A DNA stretch of 64,000 bases from Leptolyngbya sp. BC1307 (lineage in GTDB: Bacteria; Cyanobacteriota; Cyanobacteriia; Phormidesmidales; Phormidesmidaceae), in assembly GCF_002286735.1 (NCBI RefSeq), contig NZ_NRTA01000007.1, positions 80,133 through 144,132 of the forward strand, given 5' to 3'. Position 1 is the stretch's first letter. Each line of letters opens with the position of its first letter. The notes below the pieces were generated by a model. That model was not told the DNA's origin. It was given only the letters and a program-made list of their open reading frames with translations, and ran no database searches. Positions 28,366-36,448 of this stretch are shown here, one piece after another. Made by a program: the position numbers and the translations under genes.

Positions 28366-29535
28366 ATGTCTGATAGTACTGTCATTCTCAACGCTCGCCT
28401 GCCCCAACAGCCGGGTCTGTATCAGATTGTGATGGTCGGCAACTTAGTGCAGTCGATTCAGCCGATGGCAGCGGCTCAGCATAGGACGGCTCAGACACTG
28501 GATGTAGCGGGCGACTGGATTTCTCCAGGCGTGGTAGATCTGCAAATTAACGGGGCGCTAGGGCTGGCTTTCCCCGATATGAGAGCGGCGCACTACGAAA
28601 AGCTGCAGTCTATTTGCAAATTGCTCTGGCAGCAGGGTGTGGATGGGTTTTGCCCGACTTTGGTGACCACTTCTCTAGAGAATTTTCACGGTAGTTTGGC
28701 GGCGATCGCTCGATTCAAACAGCAATCGTCAGATTCAGGCAGCGCCAAGATTCTGGGCGTTCATTTAGAAGGCCCGTTTCTCAACCCGGCCAAGCGAGGG
28801 GCTCACCCTATAGAATATTTGCAGCCGCCCTCATTAGAGGCGGTCAAGGCGCTGATCGGCGAGTTTGCAGAGAGCGTCAAGATAATCACGCTTGCCCCTG
28901 AGCTAGCGGCAGATGAGGGTGTGGTTGAGTGGCTGGGCGATCACCAGATCACCGTCAGCCTGGGACATTCTCGCGCGACTGCCGAGCAAGCCAACCGCGC
29001 TTTTGCTCAGGGCGCGACAATGGTCACCCATGCTTTTAACGCAATGCCGGGCCTACATCACCGAGAACCGGGTTTACTAGGGGCAGCCCTTACCGATCCT
29101 CGGGTATTTTGTGGCTTCATTGCCGATGGTGAGCATATCTGCCCGACTATGCTTGACTGGCTGGTGCGCTCAGGCCGGGGCAGCTTGGATGCGCCGATGG
29201 GCGGTCTGTTTTTAGTCAGCGATGCGCTCTCTCCTCTGGGTCTGCCCGATGGCACTTATTCCTGGGACACTCGCCAGATTGCGGTGGTTAGCGGCACGGC
29301 GCGTTTGGCCGATGGCACACTAGCCGGGACGACGCTGCCGCTGATAGAGGGGGCTAAGAACTTAGTGAAGTGGGGGATTTGTAGTGTGGATGAGGCGATC
29401 GCGCTAGTCGCCCAAGTCCCTCGCCAAGCCCTCAGGATGCCCGCTCTTTCCCCTGGAAGTCCAGCCCAACTATTGCGCTGGCATCACGATCAGACAACCC
29501 AGCAGCTTATCTGGCAGCGGCTGAATTTGGCCTGA
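28366..29535 (+). CDS. nagA: N-acetylglucosamine-6-phosphate deacetylase
   Basis: This 389-residue amidohydrolase makes glucosamine-6-phosphate during amino-sugar recycling. The metal-site motif HLEGPFLNPAKRGAH is at about residue 135, HAFNAMPGLHHREPG near residue 220, and the catalytic-Asp region LVSDALSP near 280. Length is normal. A nagB partner is not adjacent. Its closeness to purE (25 bases, divergent) is probably coincidental in function. A short DUF29 gene follows 43 bases later. Confidence 0.93.
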   Translation: MSDSTVILNARLPQQPGLYQIVMVGNLVQSIQPMAAAQHRTAQTLDVAGDWISPGVVDLQINGALGLAFPDMRAAHYEKLQSICKLLWQQGVDGFCPTLVTTSLENFHGSLAAIARFKQQSSDSGSAKILGVHLEGPFLNPAKRGAHPIEYLQPPSLEAVKALIGEFAESVKIITLAPELAADEGVVEWLGDHQITVSLGHSRATAEQANRAFAQGATMVTHAFNAMPGLHHREPGLLGAALTDPRVFCGFIADGEHICPTMLDWLVRSGRGSLDAPMGGLFLVSDALSPLGLPDGTYSWDTRQIAVVSGTARLADGTLAGTTLPLIEGAKNLVKWGICSVDEAIALVAQVPRQALRMPALSPGSPAQLLRWHHDQTTQQLIWQRLNLA

Positions 29536-29578
29536 AGAAAACTAAGATGGCATTATCTTATGACCCGGCAAAGCAATT

Positions 29579-29896
29579 GTGAAAAAGTCATCCCTGTATG
29601 AAACTGATTTCTACGCTTGGACTCAAGAACAGGCTGAGCTAATTGCTTTAGGACGGTGGAGTAACAGCTGGCGCGGCACTATTCGCGAGCAGCGAAAGCA
29701 AATCAACCTTTTGCTCAAAGACAGCCCTAGTCTTAAGCCCTATTTGCAGGAAGCTTTGCCAGACGCCTATGAGTTAGGCACGGCTCTCGCCATGAAAGAA
29801 ACGCAGCTAGCAGAAGAGACCTTCTCAGAAAACTGTCCCTATTTACTAGCAGACATCTTAGAAACGAACTTTTTCCCGACTGCTAGACCTGAGTAG
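29579..29896 (+). CDS. DUF29 family protein lacking its central segment
   Basis: DUF29 proteins are usually about 140-150 residues. This one, starting at a GTG, has the family N-terminus (YETDFYAWTQEQAELI) and C-terminal half (SWRGTIREQRKQINLLL, then CPYLLADILETNFFP). However, LGRW is joined directly to SNSW, and roughly 45 residues, the part usually containing the NLIEEIE and HLLKW helices, are missing. The frame is preserved, so this looks like an in-frame deletion. Function of DUF29 is unknown. It may be non-functional. Confidence 0.75.
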   Translation: MKKSSLYETDFYAWTQEQAELIALGRWSNSWRGTIREQRKQINLLLKDSPSLKPYLQEALPDAYELGTALAMKETQLAEETFSENCPYLLADILETNFFPTARPE

Positions 29897-29984
29897 TCGT
29901 TAATATGCTTCATAGCCTGCGCCGAAACGTACTAGAATCTTTACCACATGGGCTTTCACACCAGTATCTATAGATTTCTCGGCT

Positions 29985-30692
29985 ATGACCAACTCGACCC
30001 TCGACGACAAGACGATAGTTCGTGACTATTTCAACGCGACGGGGTTTGATCGTTGGCAGCGCATCTACGGTGATGGTGAAGTCAACAAGGTGCAGGCCAA
30101 CATTCGCACGGGCCACCAAAAGACGATTGATAATGTGCTGGAATGGTTTGCTGAAGAGGGCGACCTCTCTGCCATGACCGTCTGTGACGCAGGCTGCGGC
30201 GTCGGCAGTTTGAGCATTCCCCTGGCGAAGATGGGGGCGCAGGTCTTTGCCAGCGACATCTCAGAAAAAATGGTTGATGAGGCCAAAAGGCGAGCTGGGG
30301 ACGAATTAGGGGATCTGAGCACAGAAAAAATGCCTCAGTTTCAGGCGCTAGATCTAGAGAAAATTGAGGGCAGCTATCATACGGTCGTCTGCTTGGATGT
30401 GCTGATTCACTACCCGCAGGACAAAGCGGATGACATGATTAAGCATCTCAGTTCGCTGGCGACTGACCGAGTGATTTTGAGCTTTGCGCCAAAGACCTGC
30501 TTTTATGCCACGCTCAAGAAGGTGGGTGACTTTTTCCCTGGCCCTAGCAAAGCGACCCGCGCCTATTTACATAGAGAGTCGGATGTTGTGAAGGCGTTAG
30601 AAGCAAATGGCTGGACGATTGAGCGGCGATCGCTGAACAAAGCTCCCTTTTACTTTTCTCGCCTGTTAGAAGCTACTCGTACTCAGGGTTAA
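29985..30692 (+). CDS. chlM: Magnesium-protoporphyrin IX O-methyltransferase
   Basis: A 235-residue SAM-dependent enzyme that methylates the 13-propionate of Mg-protoporphyrin IX, an early chlorophyll-specific step. Motif I reads VCDAGCGVGSLSIPLA at about residue 66. The family markers YFNATGFDRWQRIYG near the N-terminus and SFAPKTCFYATLKKVG in the last third fit ChlM and not generic methyltransferases. It opens a tight co-directional series (12-, 11-, 78-, 22- and 22-base gaps) that ends with the ergothioneine genes. Confidence 0.94.
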   Translation: MTNSTLDDKTIVRDYFNATGFDRWQRIYGDGEVNKVQANIRTGHQKTIDNVLEWFAEEGDLSAMTVCDAGCGVGSLSIPLAKMGAQVFASDISEKMVDEAKRRAGDELGDLSTEKMPQFQALDLEKIEGSYHTVVCLDVLIHYPQDKADDMIKHLSSLATDRVILSFAPKTCFYATLKKVGDFFPGPSKATRAYLHRESDVVKALEANGWTIERRSLNKAPFYFSRLLEATRTQG

Positions 30693-30704
30693 CCCGCCAA
30701 GCAC

Positions 30705-31154
30705 ATGATGACTGCTGCAAAATATACGGCTGGCGTTGGGCTCTCTACCTTTGGTCTGTTGCTAGGTTTCCTTTGCGTGGGGAGAGCGGTAGAGACCGCT
30801 TTGGCCCCAGATGCCACTCGTCTCAACAAGCGAGAAACGATGACAGTGGGGTTATCGGTGGGCATTCCGGTTACCTTAGGGGCGCTGTGGCTGTTTATAG
30901 ATTTAGAGCGGGGATCGCAGGAGCGGCTCCGTCAGCGCCAGCTAGCCCATTCTCAGCGGCTACAGTCGCTTTTTTACAAGGTGCTCAAAGCCAACAGCGG
31001 CAGAATTAACCCGATTCAGTTCGCTATGCTCGGTGAAATTTCTCTGATTGAAGCTCAGATCTGTCTAGACGCCTGGGCTGGCCCGCTAAATGCCACTTCT
31101 CAAGTCGATGAGACGGGTGTGGTGATGTACTGCTTCGATCTCTCGGAAACTTAG
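30705..31154 (+). CDS. Conserved small membrane protein, unknown
   Basis: A 149-residue protein with two predicted membrane helices near the N-terminus (about 8-28 and 45-65), a charged arginine-rich segment (ERLRQRQLAHSQRLQSL), and a C-terminal domain that looks like a small winged helix (INPIQFAMLGEISLIEAQ). I recognise this general build from cyanobacterial genomes but know no assigned function. It starts 12 bases after chlM and is 11 bases from the DUF423 gene, so it is probably in their operon. Confidence 0.7.
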   Translation: MMTAAKYTAGVGLSTFGLLLGFLCVGRAVETALAPDATRLNKRETMTVGLSVGIPVTLGALWLFIDLERGSQERLRQRQLAHSQRLQSLFYKVLKANSGRINPIQFAMLGEISLIEAQICLDAWAGPLNATSQVDETGVVMYCFDLSET

Positions 31155-31165
31155 CCTGGTGACTT

Positions 31166-31540
31166 ATGGCTCGCTTGTTTTTTGCTGTTGCTGCGTTTTT
31201 GGGAGCCCTCTCGGTGGCAGGCGGCGCTTTTGGAGCCCACGCACTAAAAGGTCAGCTCACAGAAAATGCCCTAAACAGCTTTGAAACCGGCATTCGCTAT
31301 CAGATGTATCATGCGCTGGCGCTGCTGGTGGTCGCGCTACTGCTCAAACAAAATCCTGAGGTGACTGTGCTGGTGATCGCAGGCGGGTGCTTCATTGCCG
31401 GCATCGTCCTCTTCTCAGGCAGTCTGTACGGCTTGAGCCTGGCGGGAATCAAAGCCTTTGGCCCAGTCACGCCATTAGGCGGCGTCGCTTTTATTGCCGG
31501 TTGGGTTTGCCTGATGCTAGCGAGCGCCAAAGCTTTCTAA
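31166..31540 (+). CDS. DUF423 membrane protein
   Basis: This 124-residue protein has four predicted membrane helices and belongs to DUF423 (YgdD-like). The hallmark GGAFGAHALKG is at about residue 19 and the TPLGGVAFIAGW stretch lies near the end. The family is widespread in bacteria with no proven function. Spacing suggests co-transcription with the upstream gene. A 13-base duplication covers its stop codon. Confidence 0.85.
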   Translation: MARLFFAVAAFLGALSVAGGAFGAHALKGQLTENALNSFETGIRYQMYHALALLVVALLLKQNPEVTVLVIAGGCFIAGIVLFSGSLYGLSLAGIKAFGPVTPLGGVAFIAGWVCLMLASAKAF

Positions 31541-31555
31541 GTAAGCTTTCTAAGT
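31530..31555. repeat. Tandem duplication across DUF423 stop codon
   Basis: Two perfect copies of AAGCTTTCTAAGT. The first contains the last codons and the TAA stop. Confidence 0.9.
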
Positions 31556-31618
31556 ATGGACCTCACACGTTATTCGCTGCGTAGGGCAAAATAAGAAGGC
31601 TTTTGCTCCTGAAAAACT

Positions 31619-32416
31619 ATGTGTCGAATTTTGGGCTACTTAGGCGCGAGAATCTCGCTCGACCAGCTCATCTTTAAGCCAGATCACTCCATGCTCGTTC
31701 AGAGCTATCAGCCGCGCGAGCTGAAATCTGCCATTCTCAACGGTGATGGCTTTGGCCTGGGCTGGTATGGCGACGACCCAGCTACAATGCCGCCATTTCT
31801 CTATCGCAATACGCTGCCGCTGTGGAACGATCAAAACTTGCCTGACCTGTGCCGCTACGCGCAAACAAGCAGCCTGGTTGTCAATTTGCGCAGCGCTAGC
31901 GCCAGGATGCCTGTCGATATGAGCAACTGTCAGCCGTTCTCTCACCGGCAGATTTTGTTTTCTCATAACGGTTTAATCGAAAACTTTCGGCAGACGCTTT
32001 ATCGCCCCATTCGTGAAATGCTGTGTGATGTGGCATACAACAGCATCTATGGCTTGACCGATTCAGAACATATTTTTGCTTTGCTAGTTCACTACCTGGA
32101 GACGCAGCCTGGCATCGACTTAGCGGAGGCACTTTTGCAAACTATTCAGCAAATCGCGCAGATGGCTAACATAGCCGGTGTACATGTCTCTGCCAATATT
32201 GTTTTAAGTACAGGGCGGCGGCTGGTGGCGCTACGTTTTGACAACCAGCAAAAAGCGCCCTCTTTTTATCTACTCAAAGATTCGCTGCGCTTCCCCAATT
32301 CTGTCATTCTTGCCTCCGAACCGCTGTTTGAAGACGATTGGCAGCCGTATCCTCAGTCTGCACTCATGAGTATCGGAGCAAATTTGGATATTCAAACCTA
32401 CGCGACCGTCGCGTGA
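31619..32416 (+). CDS. egtC: Ergothioneine pathway amidohydrolase EgtC
   Basis: A 265-residue class II glutamine-amidotransferase-like hydrolase that removes the glutamyl group from gamma-glutamyl-hercynylcysteine sulfoxide. The N-terminal nucleophile Cys2 (MCRILGYLG) is present. GDGFGLGWYG and FSHNGLIENF are family motifs. Assignment as EgtC and not another Ntn hydrolase rests on the adjacent egtB and egtD. An EgtC implies the gamma-glutamylcysteine version of the pathway, so EgtA or GshA and EgtE should be encoded elsewhere. Confidence 0.88.
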   Translation: MCRILGYLGARISLDQLIFKPDHSMLVQSYQPRELKSAILNGDGFGLGWYGDDPATMPPFLYRNTLPLWNDQNLPDLCRYAQTSSLVVNLRSASARMPVDMSNCQPFSHRQILFSHNGLIENFRQTLYRPIREMLCDVAYNSIYGLTDSEHIFALLVHYLETQPGIDLAEALLQTIQQIAQMANIAGVHVSANIVLSTGRRLVALRFDNQQKAPSFYLLKDSLRFPNSVILASEPLFEDDWQPYPQSALMSIGANLDIQTYATVA

Positions 32417-32438
32417 AGTCGCTTTTAACGCTTTCATA

Positions 32439-33689
32439 ATGTCTCTTCAATGTACTGGCTCTCGATCTTCACCGGCAGTCTCTCTTCGCGCTTATTTTCA
32501 ACAGGCCCTAGCTGATTGTCGTCAGTTGACCCTGAACTTGGTTGCTGACGTTCAGCCTGAACTTCTCAAGCGACAGGCCCATGCGGACTTCAGCCCGGTT
32601 AGTTGGCATCTGGGACATATTGCCTATACCGAATCGCTCTGGACGGCGGAGCATTTGGCAGATCGCGCTGGTCATGCGAACTATCTACGGCTGTTTGCGG
32701 CGGATGGATTGCCGAAAGCGGAGCGGGAGAACCTACCGGATTTGTTGGAGATTTTGGCTTATTTGGGGGAAGTGCGATCGCAAACTCTCAAAGCTCTATC
32801 TACCACCGATCTGCTAGCCTACGCCTCGCTCTGGCACTGGCTGCTCCAGCACGAGAGCCAGCATGCCGAGACCATGGCCATGGTGCTGGCGCTACATCGA
32901 CTTGAAGAAGCGAGTATTCTTGGGCGATCGCCTCAGTCGCCACCTCCGGACAGCGATATGGTCTACGTCAGCGGTGGTGAGTCAGTTCAGGGCAGCAATC
33001 TACCAGCGGCAATTGATAACGAACGCCCGGCTCACTCAGTATCGCTAGCTGGGTACTGGATTGATCGCACCCCTGTGACTTGCGAACAATACCGCCAGTT
33101 TATTGAAGCAGGTGGCTATCAGCAGGCTCAATGGTGGACGCCTGAAGGCTGGCAGTGGCAGCAGGCCGCCCAGGTTAAAGCGCCGCTCTATTGGACAAAT
33201 GCCAGTACTTTTGACCAGCATCCAGTCTGTGGTGTGAGCTGGTACGAGGCCGAGGCCTATGCTCGATTTGTCGGTAAACGGCTGCCCACCGAAGCAGAGT
33301 GGGCTAAAGCTGCTGGGTGGGATGCGCTCATTGGCCAGTCTCGCCTCTACCCTTGGGGCGATTCGCTCCGGGACGAATGTAATTATGGTCAGCAAACCGG
33401 CGCGACCACCCAGGTTGGTCAGTTTGTTCACACCAGTCCCTATGGCTGCAAAGACATGCTAGGCAACGTTTGGGAATGGACCGACACCTGGTTTGCTGGC
33501 TACCCCGGTTTCAGACCGTTTCCCTATGCGGGCTATTCTCAGGTGTATTTTGATCAGGCGCATCGGGTGCTGCGCGGCGGCAGTTGGGCGACCCCGCGTT
33601 GGGCTTTGCGCAACAGCTTTCGCAACTGGTATCATCCGCATCGGCGAGAAGCGTTTGCGGGCTTTCGCTGTGCGGCCAAAGAACGATAG
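32439..33689 (+). CDS. egtB: Ergothioneine sulfoxide synthase EgtB
   Basis: A 416-residue non-heme iron enzyme that joins hercynine to a cysteinyl thiol. The N-terminal DinB-like domain supplies the iron ligands, here H60 (WHLGH) and H138/H142 (HESQH). The C-terminal formylglycine-generating-like domain has GLWEWTDTW-type and LRGGSWATP motifs (seen as NVWEWTDTW and RVLRGGSWATP). Length fits EgtB. Whether it prefers cysteine or gamma-glutamylcysteine cannot be read, but egtC next door suggests the latter. Confidence 0.93.
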   Translation: MSLQCTGSRSSPAVSLRAYFQQALADCRQLTLNLVADVQPELLKRQAHADFSPVSWHLGHIAYTESLWTAEHLADRAGHANYLRLFAADGLPKAERENLPDLLEILAYLGEVRSQTLKALSTTDLLAYASLWHWLLQHESQHAETMAMVLALHRLEEASILGRSPQSPPPDSDMVYVSGGESVQGSNLPAAIDNERPAHSVSLAGYWIDRTPVTCEQYRQFIEAGGYQQAQWWTPEGWQWQQAAQVKAPLYWTNASTFDQHPVCGVSWYEAEAYARFVGKRLPTEAEWAKAAGWDALIGQSRLYPWGDSLRDECNYGQQTGATTQVGQFVHTSPYGCKDMLGNVWEWTDTWFAGYPGFRPFPYAGYSQVYFDQAHRVLRGGSWATPRWALRNSFRNWYHPHRREAFAGFRCAAKER

Positions 33690-33711
33690 TGCTAAAAGTT
33701 AGGAGAACGTT

Positions 33712-34728
33712 TTGACAGGTATTCTCAAGGTCGATAGTCAGCGGCTTACAGTTCACGATTTAAGCGATATTGAGAATAGATCGGATGCTGTAGACGGGCA
33801 GGACGTGATTGAGGGGCTCTCGTCTCAGCCTAAGTTTCTGCCACCCAAGTACTTTTACGACCAGCGGGGGTCGCAGCTATTCGACCAGATCTGCGAATTG
33901 CCAGAGTATTACCCAACGCGGACCGAGACGGCAATTTTGAAAGAATTTGGGGGAGCGATCGCCCAAACCACCGGCCCCTGTGAAATCGTCGAACTCGGCA
34001 GCGGTAGCGCCACCAAAACCCGATTTTTACTTAATGCCTATCAGTCGGCAGGCCATCCGCTACGCTATCTACCGATTGACGTGAGCGAGACAGCATTGGT
34101 TGAGAGTTCCAAGCAGCTGCTTCTAGAGTATTCAGCTCTGACCATACACGGCCTGATCAGCACTTATGAACCCGCCCTGGCAAAGCTGCCCGCTGCGCAG
34201 CTACCTGCCCGGATGATCTGCTTCATCGGCAGCACTATCGGCAATCTTCAGCCGCATGAATACAGTGCATTTCTTGATCGGATGGCGCGATCGCTCAGGC
34301 CCAAAGACTATTTTCTACTGGGAATAGACCTGCAAAAAGAAGTCTCTGTTTTAGAAGCTGCCTACAACGACAGTCGGGGCATCACCGCCGCCTTTAATCT
34401 CAACATGCTGCGTCATCTCAACTATCGTTTTGACGGTGATTTTGACGTTGACTGCTTTGCCCATGTCGCCTGCTACAACCAGGAGAGCCATCAGATAGAG
34501 ATGCACCTGGAGAGCCTGAAAGCGCAGACCGTCCAGCTAAAAGCGTTGGGACTCACCGTCCGTTTTGCCTCGGGTGAGCGGCTGCTCAGCGAAATCTCCC
34601 GAAAGTTTGACTTGGAGAAAACAGCGCAGACATTAGCAGCCCGTCATCTACCGGTGGTCACAACCTTTACTGATCAAAACCGCTGGTTCGGGCTTTTGCT
34701 CTGTCAGCGATCGCCTGACCGTTGCTAG
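33712..34728 (+). CDS. egtD: L-histidine N-alpha-methyltransferase EgtD
   Basis: A 338-residue SAM enzyme that trimethylates histidine to hercynine, the first ergothioneine step. It has the family motifs KYFYDQRGSQLFDQICELPEYYPTR (as separate pieces), VELGSGSATKTR (motif I) and CFIGSTIGNLQP. The start is a TTG at 33712, supported by AGGAG 8 bases upstream, 22 bases after egtB. It ends the co-directional run. Confidence 0.93.
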   Translation: MTGILKVDSQRLTVHDLSDIENRSDAVDGQDVIEGLSSQPKFLPPKYFYDQRGSQLFDQICELPEYYPTRTETAILKEFGGAIAQTTGPCEIVELGSGSATKTRFLLNAYQSAGHPLRYLPIDVSETALVESSKQLLLEYSALTIHGLISTYEPALAKLPAAQLPARMICFIGSTIGNLQPHEYSAFLDRMARSLRPKDYFLLGIDLQKEVSVLEAAYNDSRGITAAFNLNMLRHLNYRFDGDFDVDCFAHVACYNQESHQIEMHLESLKAQTVQLKALGLTVRFASGERLLSEISRKFDLEKTAQTLAARHLPVVTTFTDQNRWFGLLLCQRSPDRC

Positions 34729-34863
34729 AAATAATCGGGCAATCCCACAAATGGCAGTCTGCTAATGTTGGGCTGTGTATTTTCTCTGATGAGATTTTAT
34801 AAGGAAGGCAAGCATCAGCGATATCATGAGCAAGTCAGAAATAGGTTAGTTCAAGAGGGCCTA

Positions 34864-34980
34864 ATGGCAGTTAAGAAGGCGCTAGAGGATATTACCGATC
34901 CCCTATGAGTAGAAGTGCTGGACTATCTTCGCTATCCGAAGTTTAGACAAGCAGAGAACGCTGCCGAAGGACGAAAAGGG
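34864..34980 (+). pseudogene. Antitoxin-like (DUF2281-type) frame broken by an in-frame stop
   Basis: From the ATG at 34864 the frame reads MAVKKALEDITDPL, then a TGA at 34906, then VEVLDYLRYPKFRQAEN in the same frame. Together they match the layout of the small DUF2281 proteins of cyanobacteria, whose core is xLLEEVLDFxxFLKxKQ. The reading then runs directly into the MNT gene. The simplest view is a remnant antitoxin-like gene inactivated by one stop codon and joined to the next gene. The family match is by eye only. Confidence 0.4.
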
Positions 34981-35328
34981 ATGGTGACGCAGGAAACGAA
35001 GACAGGATTTCATCAATGCAAGACGGCGATCGCCCTACCTGAAGCTGCGATTATTGAATTTTGCGAGCGCTGGAAAATCAAAGAATTCTACCTATTCGGC
35101 TCAGTGCTGCGGGACGATTTTCACGCTAGTAGCGATGTCGATATCATGGTGCAGTTTGCTCCCGATACTCGTTGGGGATTTGAAATTGTGGACATGAAAG
35201 AGGCCTTAGAGACAATATTCGAGCGCAAAGTAGATTTTTTGACGAAAGCCTCCATAGAAGAAAGCCGCAACTGGATTCGGCGAAAAGAAATTTTAGGGAC
35301 AGCAAAACTGATCTATGCTGCGGGATGA
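34981..35328 (+). CDS. mntA: MNT-domain nucleotidyltransferase antitoxin (MntA-like)
   Basis: A 115-residue minimal nucleotidyltransferase. The catalytic G-S-x10-D-x-D is intact in GSVLRDDFHASSDVDIMV. In characterised MNT-HEPN pairs the MNT protein AMPylates a tyrosine of the HEPN toxin. I chose the ATG at 34981; a GTG at 34915 would add 22 residues from the remnant antitoxin frame. Its last 14 bases overlap the HEPN gene, which starts at 35315, a typical toxin-antitoxin coupling. Confidence 0.82.
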   Translation: MVTQETKTGFHQCKTAIALPEAAIIEFCERWKIKEFYLFGSVLRDDFHASSDVDIMVQFAPDTRWGFEIVDMKEALETIFERKVDFLTKASIEESRNWIRRKEILGTAKLIYAAG

Positions 35329-35659
35329 TGCTTCACTATTAGACGTTCAAATAGCGGGGGAAAAGGTTTTGTCTTTTGCAGACGGACTTGACCTAAAGGA
35401 ACTAGAAGCAGATGAAATGAGAATGTCTGCAATTATTTACCAAATTATTATCATTGGCGAAGCCACAAGCCGGCTCTCAGATGAGATTAAAGATGAGCAT
35501 CCAGAAGTCCCTTGGCTCAAAATGCTGGGCATGCGCAATATCTTGGCCCATCAGTACGACCGGGTAAACTTTAAGACCCTTTGGAATGTCATCCATCAAA
35601 GCATTCCTGAAATGCTAGAAAAGATTGAGCCGCTATTGCCTCAAAAGGAGTCGGGATGA
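35315..35659 (+). CDS. hepT: HEPN-domain ribonuclease toxin (HepT-like)
   Basis: A 114-residue all-helical HEPN protein of the DUF86 type. The R-x4-H-x-Y motif (RNILAHQY) carries the RNase residues and the tyrosine that MntA modifies in the known systems. The helix EMRMSAIIYQIIIIGEATSRL is typical. It overlaps the MNT gene, so the two are co-translated. Targets are unknown here; in other members tRNA 3' or anticodon regions are cut. Confidence 0.85.
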   Translation: MLRDDASLLDVQIAGEKVLSFADGLDLKELEADEMRMSAIIYQIIIIGEATSRLSDEIKDEHPEVPWLKMLGMRNILAHQYDRVNFKTLWNVIHQSIPEMLEKIEPLLPQKESG

Positions 35660-35775
35660 CCAGATTGGCGTCTTCGATTGACGTTACTGAATCTGGGTTG
35701 GTCCATGTAGCATTGGTTACTTTGCTGAGGTCCATCACACCGGCTGAAAGCCTTATGTTACAACGGACAAAGTGA

Positions 35776-35809
35776 ATAGCGGTTTCCGAATGTACCCGAG
35801 AACCGCTAT
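35776..35809. terminator. Hairpin after MNT-HEPN genes
   Basis: Perfect 9-base arms ATAGCGGTT and AACCGCTAT, 16-base loop, between convergent genes. There is no T-run. It may act as a bidirectional terminator. Confidence 0.5.
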
Positions 35810-35867
35810 AAACAGCCTTACAGTAGCCGCCGGATGAGGCCCATACGGAGCTAAAGTCAGAAAGCTT

Positions 35868-36425
35868 TTACTCCGGCACCAGCTCAGTATTGACTTCATT
35901 AAACGAACGGCGGCGCAGCGCTACCGATTCTTCCCGAGGCAGCAGGTCAAACAGCACTCGCAGCTGGTCATCAATCGCTTCGTAAGCGACCTGCCCGACT
36001 TCATTGAGCACTACCTCCCCTTCAGCATCGAATATAACTGTCTGGGGCACTGCCCCTTTAAAGTAGTAACCCGCCTCGTTCTTGGCATAGCTATCTTTCA
36101 CCGGAATTGAGTCTGCTGCTACCGGCACAAAAACAGCCGCCCGACCATAGGGCGCTTGTAGCTGAGACACCACAGAAGCAAACCGCTTGCTATCGCGGCT
36201 GTCATCCACGTAGAAAAATAACAATGTCGGCTTGTCTTGCTTAAGCGACTGAGCCAAATTAAACCGGGGCGGCACAATCGAGCCGTTGCCCGCATACAGC
36301 GCAAAAATATTGCCATCGTAATTGTCATCGTCTAGCCCTGCCCAAGCAGGCGGGGCCCACAGCCCTACAGCCGTCAACAATACTGCCAGCATCAGAGCTA
36401 GCCTACGAAAAAGTTGAACCCGCAT
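35868..36425 (-). CDS. Exported thioredoxin-fold protein, probable thylakoid photosystem I accumulation factor
   Basis: A 185-residue protein with a signal peptide (RLALMLAVLLTAVGLWAPP, cleavage after AWA) and a thioredoxin-like fold. The expected CxxC is absent, so it is not a simple redox enzyme. LDDDNYDGNIFALYAGNGS and the FFYVDDSRDSKRFASVV stretch resemble a cyanobacterial thylakoid family implicated in photosystem I accumulation. That name rests on recognition of the family. A lipoprotein gene follows upstream on the same strand with 23 bases between, so the two may be co-transcribed. Confidence 0.65.
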   Translation of the reverse strand: MRVQLFRRLALMLAVLLTAVGLWAPPAWAGLDDDNYDGNIFALYAGNGSIVPPRFNLAQSLKQDKPTLLFFYVDDSRDSKRFASVVSQLQAPYGRAAVFVPVAADSIPVKDSYAKNEAGYYFKGAVPQTVIFDAEGEVVLNEVGQVAYEAIDDQLRVLFDLLPREESVALRRRSFNEVNTELVPE

Positions 36426-36448
36426 GAACTTTCACTTCCTTAATTTGA

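Noticed and set aside
34789..34863. Upstream extension of the antitoxin-like frame (first 25 codons)
   Set aside because: MRFYKEGKHQRYHEQ does not resemble any family and the antitoxin-like part starts at 34864.
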